The notes under the pieces were generated by a model that saw only the letters and a list, made by a program, of their open reading frames with translations, did no database searches and was not told the DNA's origin. A DNA stretch of 36,973 nucleotides, taken from JAKQHY01 sp034429475. Its GTDB lineage: Bacteria > Chloroflexota > Anaerolineae > B4-G1 > SLSP01. Position numbers and translations under genes: made by a program. Location: NCBI GenBank assembly GCA_034429475.1, contig DAOUGD010000297.1, positions 1 to 36,973 on the forward strand, written 5' to 3'. This document shows, one piece after another, positions 1 through 7,787 of this stretch. Each line of letters opens with the position of its first letter. Within the stretch, counting starts at the first letter, position 1.

Positions 1-78
1 CCGCCGCCCAAGCCCTCTCTTTTTATGTAAGCTTCGATTCTAACACGGGAACAGCTTGGAGCAAGTTTTCAGATTTTC

Positions 79-107
79 TTGACCCGGCCTTTATTCTCAG
101 GTACAAT
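79..107 (+). promoter_or_regulatory. sigma70-type promoter for the Roadblock gene
   Basis: A -35 element TTGACC (79-84) is separated by exactly 17 bp from a -10 element TACAAT (102-107). Each matches the consensus at five of six bases. Transcription would start near 114 and leave a leader of about 88 nt before the gene at 202. The motif is seen directly; activity is inferred. Confidence 0.55.
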
Positions 108-201
108 GCCGGGGATAAGGGATAGGGTATAGCTGGACAATATTACTTTCTCGAATAGCAGAAGGCCTGGCATTAGTTCATCATTTTAGGAAACAGTCAT
201 C

Positions 202-642
202 ATGCTCCGAAAGATATTCAATTTCATAACCGAAACCAATTCATACAATCGCCCTGAAAAATCACAGGTGGAACGGGACCTTGCTTGTATCACTACCCAG
301 CTTCCTGAAATTCGCTGGACAGCGCTTGTGACGTGCGATGGATTGCTTTATGGCATCTTTCCCTCGCACTCCGAAATCGGAGAAGATCGCGTTTCCGCGA
401 TGAGCGCAGCGATGCTGTCGCTGGGGGAACGAATTGCACGCGAACTCAAAGATGGAGAATTTCAATATACTCTCATTGCCGGAGCGGATGGAATGACACT
501 GGTGTTAGCTTTGAATCAGGATTATGTGCTGACCATCGGCTTGAGTCGAGATATTTCTATTTCCACAGTCTTTGAGAGTTTGCGGGAATCCATCCTCCCG
601 CTCCTGAGAACCTTGCAACTAGAAAATTTACCATGGTTATGA
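202..642 (+). CDS. Roadblock/LC7 domain protein (MglB-like)
   Basis: A 146-residue single-domain protein. Residues about 38-125 show the Roadblock/LC7 pattern of alternating strands and helices, with the hydrophobic strand stretches TALVTCDG and TLVLALNQDYVLTIGL. Proteins of this family dimerise and usually regulate small Ras-like GTPases such as MglA, or act as scaffolds. No MglA-like GTPase lies in the window, so the partner is unknown. The ATG at 202 follows AGGA (about 10 nt upstream). The gene ends 7 nt before the zinc-ribbon gene, suggesting co-transcription. Base composition is clearly more AT-rich than that of most neighbours downstream. The domain call is fairly sure; the biological role is not. 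Confidence 0.75.
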   Translation: MLRKIFNFITETNSYNRPEKSQVERDLACITTQLPEIRWTALVTCDGLLYGIFPSHSEIGEDRVSAMSAAMLSLGERIARELKDGEFQYTLIAGADGMTLVLALNQDYVLTIGLSRDISISTVFESLRESILPLLRTLQLENLPWL

Positions 643-649
643 CCCATAT

Positions 650-961
650 ATGGATGAGACATTCGACCTTATCTGTGTAGGCTCTCTTGTGCTCATTTTT
701 TTGGTGGGCATAGTGCCTGAGGTAGGGGGCTGGTTCACAAAAATCCGTCATGAGAACAAATGTCCCCAGTGTGGCGAGGATTGGGCTGCTGTGAGCCAAA
801 ACGAGGAATTGATAGGGTTATTTCAAAAAGCACAACAGGTTGGCAAAGCTTCTTATTACGGGGACAATACCAAAATGGTTCAGTACGGAAAGTACAGGCT
901 GTATTACAAATGTAAAGCCTGTGGTCACGAATGGATATCCTACACATCCAGAAAACTATAG
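650..961 (+). CDS. membrane-anchored zinc-ribbon protein
   Basis: A 103-residue protein with one hydrophobic segment (about residues 7-24) followed by a split zinc ribbon. The knuckles are CPQC (C38, C41) and CKAC (C88, C91), which together can hold one zinc ion. The layout predicts an N-terminal anchor and a cytosolic or surface zinc ribbon. It starts 7 nt after the Roadblock gene without a recognisable ribosome-binding site, so translation may depend on reinitiation from that gene. No family name was recognised. Like its neighbour it is AT-rich compared with the main gene set. Confidence 0.65.
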   Translation: MDETFDLICVGSLVLIFLVGIVPEVGGWFTKIRHENKCPQCGEDWAAVSQNEELIGLFQKAQQVGKASYYGDNTKMVQYGKYRLYYKCKACGHEWISYTSRKL

Positions 962-966
962 ACAGA

Positions 967-1020
967 AACGTGATGCCTTTACCGTGAGATCATCACGTTT
1001 CACGTTTCACGCTTCACGAT
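967..1020. repeat. inverted intergenic repeat (CGTGATG / TTTCACG type)
   Basis: AACGTGATG (967-975) is the exact reverse complement of CATCACGTT (991-999). It is followed by further TTTCACG/TTCACGAT units up to the miaB leader. The same unit family reappears at about 25352, 27752 and 28396. Confidence 0.6.
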
Positions 1021-1041
1021 AACAACAAGGATTTCAGATTC

Positions 1042-2394
1042 ATGCGCTATCACATTTGGACGATTGGTTGTCAGATGAACGTCGCCGACTCGCAGCGGGT
1101 GGCGGCGGGGTTGGAGCGGTTGGGATACACGCCCGCTGCCCGCGCGGAGGACGCCGACGTGATGATCCTCAACACCTGCGTGGTGCGCCAGCAGCCGGAG
1201 GATAAGGCGGTGGGGCGGCTCAATCAGCTCAAGCGCGTCAAAGATCGCTACCCCGACCGCGTGCTGGCCTTGATGGGCTGCATGGTGGGACTCAAAGAGG
1301 CGGCGGCGCTCCAGGCGCGCTTCCCCTGGGTGGATGTCTTCCTGCCGCCCTCCGATCCCACCGAATTGTGGGCGCTGCTGGCCGAACGCGGCGCCCTCGA
1401 TGAGGCGCAGACGCTCATCGCCGACGCCGAGGCGCGCCGCCTGGCCCTGGGCCGCGCCGACACCATCCTGCCGCCGTCGGAGCAGGCGCACGTCGTGAGC
1501 GCGCACCTGCCCATCGTCCTCGGCTGCTCGCACGCCTGCACCTACTGCGTCATCCCCTACCGCCGGGGCGCGGAGCGCAGCCGCCCACCGGACGCGATCC
1601 TCGCCGAGGCGCGGCAGATGGTGGCGCAGGGCGTGAAGGAGATCACGCTGCTCGGCCAGATCGTGGATCGGTACGGTTACGATCTGCCCGAATTTGCCAA
1701 CGCTGACGAGACGCCGCTGGTCACGCTGCTGCGGCGCATCCACGAGATTGACGGCTTGCAACGGCTCCGCTTCCTCACCAGCCACCCCAACTGGATGCGG
1801 GATGACCTGCTGCGCGCCGTGGCCGACTTGCCCAAAGTGTGCGAGCACATCGAAGTTCCCATCCAGGCCGGCGACGACGACGTGCTGGCGCAGATGCGGC
1901 GCGGCTACACGGCGGACGACTACCGCCGCCTCGTCGCGCGGCTCCGCGAGCTAATCCCCGGCGTCTCCATCGCCACCGACATCATCGTGGGCTTCCCCGG
2001 CGAGACGGCGGAGCAATTCCAGCACACCTACGATCTGCTGGCGGAACTGCGGCTCGACAAAGCGCACATCGCGCGTTACTCCTCGCGCCCGCTGACCGTC
2101 GCCACGCGCACGATGACGGATGCGACGCCGTCCGCCGAAAAAGAGCGCCGCCGGCAGGCGCTGGACGATTTGCAGAGCCGCATCCTTGAAGAACTGAATA
2201 TCCGCTATCTGGGGCAAACGGTCGAGGTTCTGGTGGAGGGCAAAAACGAAGCCAAAGATCGCTGGTTTGGCCGCACCCGCACGGATCGGCTGGTGTTCTT
2301 CCCGGCGGACGGCGACTGGCTGGGACGCCTGGCGCAGGTGCATGTCACCTGGACCGGCCCCTGGTCGCTGATTGGGGAAGTCTCAACTCGATGA
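1042..2394 (+). CDS. miaB: tRNA-2-methylthio-N6-dimethylallyladenosine synthase (MiaB family)
   Basis: A radical-SAM methylthiotransferase that adds a methylthio group to the modified adenosine at tRNA position 37. The 450-residue length is normal. Residues 1-120 are the UPF0004 domain with three cluster cysteines: C10 in IGCQMN, C46 in NTCVVR, and C80 in MGCM. The radical-SAM CX3CX2C motif is C162, C166, C169 in GCSHACTYC, followed by IPYRRGAERSR. The LLGQIVDRYGYD stretch matches the MiaB LLGQNVNSY region. A C-terminal TRAM-like RNA-binding segment ends the protein. The ATG at 1042 has AAGGAT upstream. The sister enzymes MtaB and RimO are possible but fit less well. It appears monocistronic, flanked by repeat hairpins. 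Confidence 0.9.
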   Translation: MRYHIWTIGCQMNVADSQRVAAGLERLGYTPAARAEDADVMILNTCVVRQQPEDKAVGRLNQLKRVKDRYPDRVLALMGCMVGLKEAAALQARFPWVDVFLPPSDPTELWALLAERGALDEAQTLIADAEARRLALGRADTILPPSEQAHVVSAHLPIVLGCSHACTYCVIPYRRGAERSRPPDAILAEARQMVAQGVKEITLLGQIVDRYGYDLPEFANADETPLVTLLRRIHEIDGLQRLRFLTSHPNWMRDDLLRAVADLPKVCEHIEVPIQAGDDDVLAQMRRGYTADDYRRLVARLRELIPGVSIATDIIVGFPGETAEQFQHTYDLLAELRLDKAHIARYSSRPLTVATRTMTDATPSAEKERRRQALDDLQSRILEELNIRYLGQTVEVLVEGKNEAKDRWFGRTRTDRLVFFPADGDWLGRLAQVHVTWTGPWSLIGEVSTR

Positions 2395-2399
2395 ACATT

Positions 2400-2469
2400 T
2401 AACGCAAAGACGCAAAGACGCAAAGTTTTTTAATCTTTTGCGTCTTTGCGTCTCTGCGACTTTGCGTTA
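2400..2469. repeat. inverted octamer array (ACGCAAAG)
   Basis: Three tandem ACGCAAAG units on the left are mirrored on the right by degenerate CGTCTTTG/CTTTGCGTTA units, with a short T-rich centre. It would form a long hairpin immediately after miaB. The same type recurs at 18496-18583. Confidence 0.75.
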
Positions 2470-2478
2470 AAAAGGGGC

Positions 2479-4260
2479 ATGATGGCGACTCTACCTGAAT
2501 TGACTGAAACCGACATTCACAACTGGACGGATGCGCGCTCGTTTGAGCGCGGCAAGGGGTATCAGCGGGACGGCTTCATCTTGCATCCGCGCCGCCAGGG
2601 GATGACGCTCAAAGCGCAGTGCCTCGGATCGCAGCCAACGCCGTACCGCGTGCAGGTCACGCTGAACGAGAAGGGGATTGCGAACGCGACCTGCTCCTGC
2701 CCGGTGGGGTACGCCTGCAAGCACACCGTCGCGCTGCTGCTGACGTGGGTTCACGAGCCGGACACATTCTCCGAACAGGAAACGCTGGAAGCCTCCCTGG
2801 CGAAGCGCAGCCAGCAGGACCTCATCGCCTTGATCATGAAAATGCTGGAGCGCGTCCCGGAACTGGAAGACCTGCTCCAAATCCAGACGCTCGGCGCGCT
2901 GCCTTCCACGCAACAAATTCCGCCGGACGCCATCCGCCGCCAGGTAGAGCAGGCCATGAACAGTGGGCGCGGCGAATGGGGCGAAAGCTACGACATCGCG
3001 CAGACGCTCAGTGAGATCGTCGGAACCGGCGCCGGCTACGCTGCCCGCGACGACTGGCCCAACGCAACCATCGTCTACGCGACCGTCGCGCAAACGATTC
3101 TGGATAACTACGAATCAGTCTACGACGACGAGGGCGAAACCCTGGTGCCGGTTGGTACGTGCGTTGAAGGGTTGGAGAAATGTTTGGAGCACACCCAGGA
3201 CAAGGCGGGCCGCGAGAAGATTTTGCGCGCACTCTTTGACGTACTCCGGTGGGACACGGATCAAGGAGGATTGGGGGCCGATGAAGGAGTTCCAGACATC
3301 CTTGACACCCAGGCGACGCCGGAGGAAAAGCAAATGCTCGCCGGATGGGTGCGCGACCTGTTGAAAACCATCTCCGGTGGCCGCGACGATTTTCACCGCG
3401 ACTGGCGGCGGCAAAGCTATGGCGCGCTCCTGTTGGATTTGGAAGCCGACACGATGGACGACGAAACCTTCATGCGCGTGTGCCGCGAGACCGGGCGCAT
3501 CCACGACCTGGCAGACCGCCTGTTGACGCTCCACCGAACGGAAGAGGCGCTGGAAACGGCGCGCGGCGTCGGCGATATAGACTTGTTGGGAATGGCGGAC
3601 ATTTTCACCAACCATGAACAAGAGCCATTGATCCGGGAGTTGTTACTGAAGCGCGTGACCCCCGATCAGAGCGGGCGGATCAGGGTATGGCTCAAGGAGT
3701 ATGCCCAGCGTCACGGAAATCTGGCCGAGGCGCTCGCCTACGCTGACGAGATGTTTTGGGCGTGGCCTTCGTTGGAAGCGTATCAGGAATTGCGCAAACT
3801 GGCGCAGCCCATACAGCAATGGGACGCACTGCGGGCGAAGACGTTGGCGCGCCTGAGCCTGGATGCGCGGCACGGCGCCTTGTTGGTGGAAATTTACCTC
3901 TCCGAAAATGAAGTAGGGCAGGCAATCCAGGTGTTGAAGCAGGCAGAGAAAGGCCGGACGACGGCATTGGGCGGTTATAACTATGCCTACGGCGCGCCGT
4001 TGAAAATCCGTGTGGCGCAGGCCGCCGAAAAAGACTTTCCCCAGGAAGCCATTGACCTCTACACCCGTTCGGCCTTCGCGTTGATTGACGCGCGCGGGCG
4101 CGACAACTACGCCGCGGCAGCGCAGCACCTCCTGCGCGTGCGTGAACTCTACAAGCGTGTAGGCGATCCGGGGCGGTTCGCCTCGCTGATGCAAAACTTG
4201 CGCGACAGCAACAAGAGCCTGCGCGCGCTCAAAGAAGAATTAACCAAGGTAGGGTTGTAA
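2479..4260 (+). CDS. SWIM zinc-finger protein
   Basis: A 593-residue protein whose N-terminus carries a SWIM finger: C72 and C74 (TCSCPVGY), then C80 and H82 (ACKHT), the CxC...CxH pattern. SWIM fingers bind DNA or protein; in bacteria they often occur in long helical-repeat proteins near SNF2 helicases, but none is present here. Residues about 100-593 are mostly helical and repeat-like (for example AEALAYADEMFWAWPSLE), compatible with a TPR-like solenoid. The open frame extends upstream to 2446 only because it reads through the repeat, so the ATG at 2479 (or the next codon, 2482) with AAAGGGG just ahead is the better start. No catalytic domain is visible. Confidence 0.8.
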   Translation: MMATLPELTETDIHNWTDARSFERGKGYQRDGFILHPRRQGMTLKAQCLGSQPTPYRVQVTLNEKGIANATCSCPVGYACKHTVALLLTWVHEPDTFSEQETLEASLAKRSQQDLIALIMKMLERVPELEDLLQIQTLGALPSTQQIPPDAIRRQVEQAMNSGRGEWGESYDIAQTLSEIVGTGAGYAARDDWPNATIVYATVAQTILDNYESVYDDEGETLVPVGTCVEGLEKCLEHTQDKAGREKILRALFDVLRWDTDQGGLGADEGVPDILDTQATPEEKQMLAGWVRDLLKTISGGRDDFHRDWRRQSYGALLLDLEADTMDDETFMRVCRETGRIHDLADRLLTLHRTEEALETARGVGDIDLLGMADIFTNHEQEPLIRELLLKRVTPDQSGRIRVWLKEYAQRHGNLAEALAYADEMFWAWPSLEAYQELRKLAQPIQQWDALRAKTLARLSLDARHGALLVEIYLSENEVGQAIQVLKQAEKGRTTALGGYNYAYGAPLKIRVAQAAEKDFPQEAIDLYTRSAFALIDARGRDNYAAAAQHLLRVRELYKRVGDPGRFASLMQNLRDSNKSLRALKEELTKVGL

Positions 4261-4270
4261 AGGAAAATCA

Positions 4271-4341
4271 GGGCGCAGATTTTCGCGGATTCACGCAGAT
4301 ATTTTTTAAAATCAGCGTTCATCCGCGTTTATCTGCGTCCC
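4271..4341. repeat. inverted intergenic repeat (CGCAGAT / ATCTGCG)
   Basis: GGGCGCAGAT...TCGCGGATTCACGCAGAT on the left is imperfectly complementary to ATCAGCG...ATCCGCG...ATCTGCGTCCC on the right, with an A/T-rich centre. It fills most of the gap between the SWIM gene and the HTH gene. Confidence 0.65.
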
Positions 4342-4360
4342 ACATTTTTTTGAGCGAATC

Positions 4361-4795
4361 ATGCCTCATAAAACTATGCCCGATTCCCGCACGCCTTTGC
4401 CCATCGCGGAGTTATTGGAGACGCTGGAACTGCTCGTCGCCCAAGCGCACGCCTATGAGCGCGCGCTGCCGCCCGACAACTATCCGGCCCGCGCCGCCGT
4501 TGCCACGCTGGGCGAACTGGCGCGGCAGGCGTTGAACGAGGCGTGCGACCTCGAAACGCAGGCCGTCCCGCCCGCGCCGGCAGCGCATCCCTTCTCGCCC
4601 CGCGAGTACGAGGTGCTCACGCTCGCGGCGCAGGGGCTGACCAACCGGGAAATCGCCTACCGGCTCGGCATCAGCGACCGCACGGTGCAGTTCCACATGA
4701 ACGCCATCTTCAACAAAACCGGCGCGCAGTCTCGCACCGAAGCGGTCGCGTTGGCGCTGGCGCGGGGGTGGGTGCGAATAGCGAATAGCGAATAG
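4361..4795 (+). CDS. LuxR-type helix-turn-helix regulator, no receiver domain
   Basis: A 144-residue protein. Residues about 77-141 form a GerE/LuxR HTH: FSPREYEVLTLAAQGLTN, REIAYRLGISDRTVQFH, then a second helix pair. The N-terminal 70 residues are alpha-helical (LLETLELLVAQAHAYERAL) and lack the phosphoacceptor pattern of receiver domains, so the input signal is unknown. The protein should bind DNA as a dimer. The last residues (RIANSE) and the stop codon are encoded by the GCGAATA heptamer array that begins at about 4774, so the native C-terminus may have been replaced by repeat-encoded sequence. No strong ribosome-binding site is seen. It may act on the TadA-like gene downstream, which is a guess from proximity. 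Confidence 0.8.
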   Translation: MPHKTMPDSRTPLPIAELLETLELLVAQAHAYERALPPDNYPARAAVATLGELARQALNEACDLETQAVPPAPAAHPFSPREYEVLTLAAQGLTNREIAYRLGISDRTVQFHMNAIFNKTGAQSRTEAVALALARGWVRIANSE

Positions 4796-4859
4796 CGAAT
4801 AGCGAATTACGAATGGCGAATGGCGAGTGGCGGATCAGCGGATCAGCGGATCAGCGAAT
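4774..4859. repeat. composite direct heptamer/octamer arrays (GCGAATA, GGATCAGC)
   Basis: Four GCGAATA-type units, several GCGAATG/GCGAGTG variants, then three GGATCAGC octamers. All are direct with no inverted arm. The first units lie inside the end of the HTH gene and provide its stop codon. A very similar composite lies at 21664-21788. Confidence 0.75.
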
Positions 4860-4875
4860 GGGAGGAGTTCGGAGT

Positions 4876-4926
4876 CCTCAACTTGTTGAGGGGCGATCCT
4901 GTGGACTTTGACAGGTCGTTACCTGT
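4876..4926. promoter_or_regulatory. two short hairpins and possible promoter region upstream of the TadA-like gene
   Basis: CCTCAA-CTTG-TTGAGG (4876-4891) and ACAGGT-CGTT-ACCTGT (4911-4926) are both perfect 6-bp stems. The second overlaps a TTGACA hexamer (4908-4913) that has no good -10 at normal spacing. An extended -10, TGCTATGCT, lies at 4958-4966. This could be an operator or a weak terminator; the evidence is only the symmetry. Confidence 0.3.
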
Positions 4927-4983
4927 GGCGACGGCAGATGTATCCATCACCGGCTTGTGCTATGCTAAAGACAAATCTGGAAG

Positions 4984-5024
4984 CACTCAGTCCTCAGTCC
5001 TCAGCCCTCAGTCCTCAGCACTCG
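4984..5024. repeat. direct heptamer array (CAGTCCT)
   Basis: About five CAGTCCT/CAGCCCT units in direct orientation just before the ribosome-binding site of the TadA-like gene. The same unit is expanded tenfold inside the mmdD gene at 21935-22007. Confidence 0.7.
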
Positions 5025-5057
5025 GCTTCCGCAGTCAGCACAGCAAAGGAGATACTG

Positions 5058-6053
5058 ATGAACACGCAAGAAATTCTTACCGCCTTAGGGCCACTGGCCC
5101 CGTTGTACAGCGACCCGGACGTCCTCGAAATCATGGTGGATGCGCCGGACATGGTGTATGTGGATCGTTACCGCAAGTTGGAGGCGACGAGCGTGAAGTT
5201 CGAGTCCGCCGAGGCGTTGCGCGCCGTGATGGACGCGCTGCTGGCCCCGGCGGGGATCGCGCTCAGCCCGGAGCACCCCATCGGCGAGGTACGTTTGCCC
5301 GATGACGCGCGGCTGGTCGCTGTCATCCCGCCGACTGCGCTGAACGGCCCGACGCTGGTCATCCGCAAGCCGCTCCCGTACCGGATGACGTGGGATCGGC
5401 TGGTCGAGTACGGCTCGGTCACGCCAGAAGCGCGCGATTTTCTCCAGAATGCCATCCACGCTGGCGTCAACGTCCTGGTTTCCGGCGGCCCGGCCAGCGG
5501 CAAGACCACCGTTGCCGACATGCTGGCCGAGATGATCCCCGCCGATCAACGCCTCGTCGTCGTCGAGCAGACGCACGAGATGCGCATTGACCACCCGCAT
5601 CGCGTCTGGCTGGAAGCGGGCGGCCCGGCGGGCGTCACCGTGGTGGACCTGCTCAAGACGGCTGCGCAGATGCGCCCGGATTGGCTGATCGTCGGCGAGA
5701 TGTTCGGCGGGGAAGCGATGCACGCTCTGCAACTGATGAGCGTCGGCTATCACGGCATCACCCCCATCCACGCCACCAGTCCCGAAGACGCCCTGTCGCG
5801 CCTGGAAACCTTCTGCCTGATGGCGAACCTGGGACTGGGGCTGGCCGAAATCCGCCGCCTGATTGCCTCGGCCATCCAACTCATCACGTACCAGGAGCGC
5901 CGGCCCGACGGATCGCGCAAGTTCATGCAGTTTGTGGAACTGGCCGGGCTGGAAGGCGACCTCCGCTACAAACTCAGGCCGCTGTTCCGCTTCAACGCGG
6001 ATAAGCAGCGGTTGGAACCCACCGGCGAACACCCGGCGTGGGAGAAACGGTAA
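5058..6053 (+). CDS. CpaF/TadA-like secretion ATPase (orphan)
   Basis: A 331-residue hexameric-type ATPase of the VirB11/CpaF/TadA superfamily, which powers type IV pilus, Tad pilus or secretion machines. Walker A is GGPASGKT (143-150). The atypical Walker B is RPDWLIVGEMFGGEA (206-220). The histidine box is GITPIHATSPEDALSRLE (H238). The N-terminal domain is short compared with canonical CpaF (about 400-450 residues). The ATG at 5058 follows AAAGGAG; the frame is open further upstream only through the CAGTCCT repeat. No other Tad, Flp or type II/IV secretion gene is in the window, so it acts with unlinked partners or in a reduced system. The family call is firm, the machine unknown. Confidence 0.85.
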   Translation: MNTQEILTALGPLAPLYSDPDVLEIMVDAPDMVYVDRYRKLEATSVKFESAEALRAVMDALLAPAGIALSPEHPIGEVRLPDDARLVAVIPPTALNGPTLVIRKPLPYRMTWDRLVEYGSVTPEARDFLQNAIHAGVNVLVSGGPASGKTTVADMLAEMIPADQRLVVVEQTHEMRIDHPHRVWLEAGGPAGVTVVDLLKTAAQMRPDWLIVGEMFGGEAMHALQLMSVGYHGITPIHATSPEDALSRLETFCLMANLGLGLAEIRRLIASAIQLITYQERRPDGSRKFMQFVELAGLEGDLRYKLRPLFRFNADKQRLEPTGEHPAWEKR

Positions 6054-6060
6054 AACCGAA

Positions 6061-6131
6061 GTTAGGAGTTAGGAGTTAGGAGACAGGAATTCCTATTTCC
6101 TATTTCCTAACTCCTAACTCCTAACTCCTAT
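6061..6131. repeat. inverted heptamer array (GGAGTTA / TAACTCC)
   Basis: Three GTTAGGA units are mirrored by three CTAACTC units plus TTTCCTA variants, around an AATT centre. It lies between the ATPase and the FAD oxidoreductase and ends just before the latter's ribosome-binding site. Confidence 0.8.
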
Positions 6132-6147
6132 CTTTCGAGGAGACGTT

Positions 6148-7527
6148 ATGCAGAATACCAAATCCATGAACATTGGCATCATCGGCGCGGGGGTGACGGG
6201 GTTGACCGCCGCCTACGATTTGCTCAAGGCGGGCCATCGCGTGACGGTCTACGAGGCGCGGCCTTACGTGGGCGGGCTGGCGGCCGGATTCAAAGACCCG
6301 GCGTGGGAGTGGCCGCTGGAACGGTTCTACCATCACATCTTCGCCGGCGACCGCGACATCCTGGGACTGGTGGATGAGTTGGGCATCGCCGACCGGGTTT
6401 TCTTCCCGTCGCCGATCACGTCCATCTACAAAGAGGGCAAACTCTATCCCATCAACAAGCCGATGTTTGGGCCGGGGGTGGAGAAGCTGCCGCTCGGCAA
6501 GCAGATCGCCAATCTCGGCGACCTGGCGGCGACGGCGCTGCGCGTACTGGCTTTCACGCCGATCCCGTTCTTCGCGCGCCTCCGCGTGGGACTGGCGACG
6601 GCCTACATCCGCTACAATCCCCGGTGGCAGCCGTTGGAGCAGGTGACGGCGCACGATTGGATGTTGCGCGCCGTCGGCTTCCGCGCCTACGAGGCGTTCT
6701 GGCAGCCGCTCCTGGAAGGGAAGTTTGGCGACTATTACACGCAGGTGAACATGGCGTGGTTCTGGGCGCGGATCGTGGCCCGCAGCCCCAAACTGGGGTA
6801 CTTCGTTGGCGGCTTCCAGGGCTTCCTCGACGCGCTGGCGGACAAAGTGCGCGCCCTCGGCGGCGACGTCCGACTGGAAAGTCACGTGCGCGGCGTCCAC
6901 CCCCGGAGCGATGGGCAGATTCGGCTGGAATTGGGCGCGGGCGATCAATGGCACGACGCGGTGCTGGCAACGTGCTCGCCGCAGATGCTCAAGGAGCGCA
7001 CGCCCGCGCTGCCTGACACCTACGCCGCCGGGCTGGCCGACCTCAAGGCGATGGGGGCAGTGGTGCTGGTGCTCGCGCTCAACCGGCCGGTGAGCGACGG
7101 CCATTACTGGATCAACATCCCCAAGCGCGAGGGCTTCCCGTTTCTGGCCTTCGTGGAGCACACGAACTACATTGACAAGTCTCACTATGGCGGCGATACC
7201 ATCGTCTACTGCGGGGATTATCTGGCGCCGGAGCATCCCTACTTTGAAATGTCGGCGGAAGAGCTACTGGATGCCTATTGGCCGGGACTACAACGCCTCA
7301 ATCCGGCCCTGGATCGCTCGTGGATTCGCGCCTACTGGAAGTTCAGCGAGGCTTACGCGCAGCCGGTGCCGCTGCTCAACCACTCGCGCAACATCCCGCC
7401 GCTCAAAACGCCCATTCCGCACCTGTACATGGCGAACATGAGTCAGGTCTACCCGTGGGATCGGGGAACAAACTATGCCGTGGAAATCGGGCGTAGAGTC
7501 GCAGGGATCATCAATCAAGAATCATGA
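6148..7527 (+). CDS. FAD-dependent amine oxidase/protoporphyrinogen-oxidase-like oxidoreductase
   Basis: A 459-residue flavoprotein. The dinucleotide-binding motif IGIIGAGVTGLTAAY (9-23) is followed by YEARPYVGGLAAG, the usual acidic residue and GG pair of the amine oxidase/UDP-galactopyranose mutase superfamily. A C-terminal stretch (YPWDRGTNYAVEIGRRVA) matches the second flavin-contacting region. The substrate cannot be told from sequence; protoporphyrinogen, carotenoid and polyprenyl-sugar substrates occur in relatives. GAGGAG precedes the ATG at 6148. The 3' end overlaps the stop of the convergent small gene on the minus strand. Confidence 0.8.
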   Translation: MQNTKSMNIGIIGAGVTGLTAAYDLLKAGHRVTVYEARPYVGGLAAGFKDPAWEWPLERFYHHIFAGDRDILGLVDELGIADRVFFPSPITSIYKEGKLYPINKPMFGPGVEKLPLGKQIANLGDLAATALRVLAFTPIPFFARLRVGLATAYIRYNPRWQPLEQVTAHDWMLRAVGFRAYEAFWQPLLEGKFGDYYTQVNMAWFWARIVARSPKLGYFVGGFQGFLDALADKVRALGGDVRLESHVRGVHPRSDGQIRLELGAGDQWHDAVLATCSPQMLKERTPALPDTYAAGLADLKAMGAVVLVLALNRPVSDGHYWINIPKREGFPFLAFVEHTNYIDKSHYGGDTIVYCGDYLAPEHPYFEMSAEELLDAYWPGLQRLNPALDRSWIRAYWKFSEAYAQPVPLLNHSRNIPPLKTPIPHLYMANMSQVYPWDRGTNYAVEIGRRVAGIINQES

Positions 7528-7727
7528 TTCGCTTTCTCGCTGATTCGCTCACTCGCTTGATTTTCCATCTGCACTCGCAAAAACTGCACCAGCTCTTCCA
7601 GGTCGGCAAACCCCCGGCGTTCGCCGGTTCCGGGGCTTTCCAAAGAGGCTCGCCAGAGGATACGATCCTGATCTTGAGTCTGCCAGAGGCGTAATAAGTA
7701 GGATAGGTAACGCGGCGATGGGTTCAT
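7515..7727 (-). CDS. small conserved protein, function unknown
   Basis: A 70-residue protein starting MNPSPRYLSYLLRLWQ, then WRASLESPGTGERRGFADLEELVQFL. The pattern (short strand, loop with TGERRGF, helix) resembles a small protein I have seen repeatedly in Chloroflexota-type genomes, but I know no functional name. GAGGAG stands 7 nt before the ATG, which supports real translation. The last codons are written in a TTCGCT-rich repeat, so the C-terminal 15 residues may be recent. It converges on the oxidoreductase with a 13-bp overlap. Confidence 0.7.
   Translation of the reverse strand: MNPSPRYLSYLLRLWQTQDQDRILWRASLESPGTGERRGFADLEELVQFLRVQMENQASERISEKANHDS
7519..7560. repeat. palindrome and TTCGCTx units at convergent gene ends
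   Basis: GAATCATGATTC (7519-7530) is a perfect 12-bp palindrome covering the stop of the oxidoreductase and abutting the stop of the minus-strand gene. It is followed by GATTCGCT/CACTCGCT units. It could act in both directions as a transcript end. Confidence 0.5.
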
Positions 7728-7787
7728 GGGTTCACTCCTCTCTGGAAAATGTTGTAGATAGTGTAACCCAACAGCGTCAAAAGAACG

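Noticed and set aside
2446..2478. Upstream extension of the SWIM protein frame
   Set aside because: The extra residues are translated from the ACGCAAAG repeat; the ATG at 2479/2482 is the natural start.
4774..4859. Possible CRISPR array
   Set aside because: Units are 7-8 bp, contiguous, without unique spacers of constant length, and no cas gene is in the window. The same applies to the other arrays.
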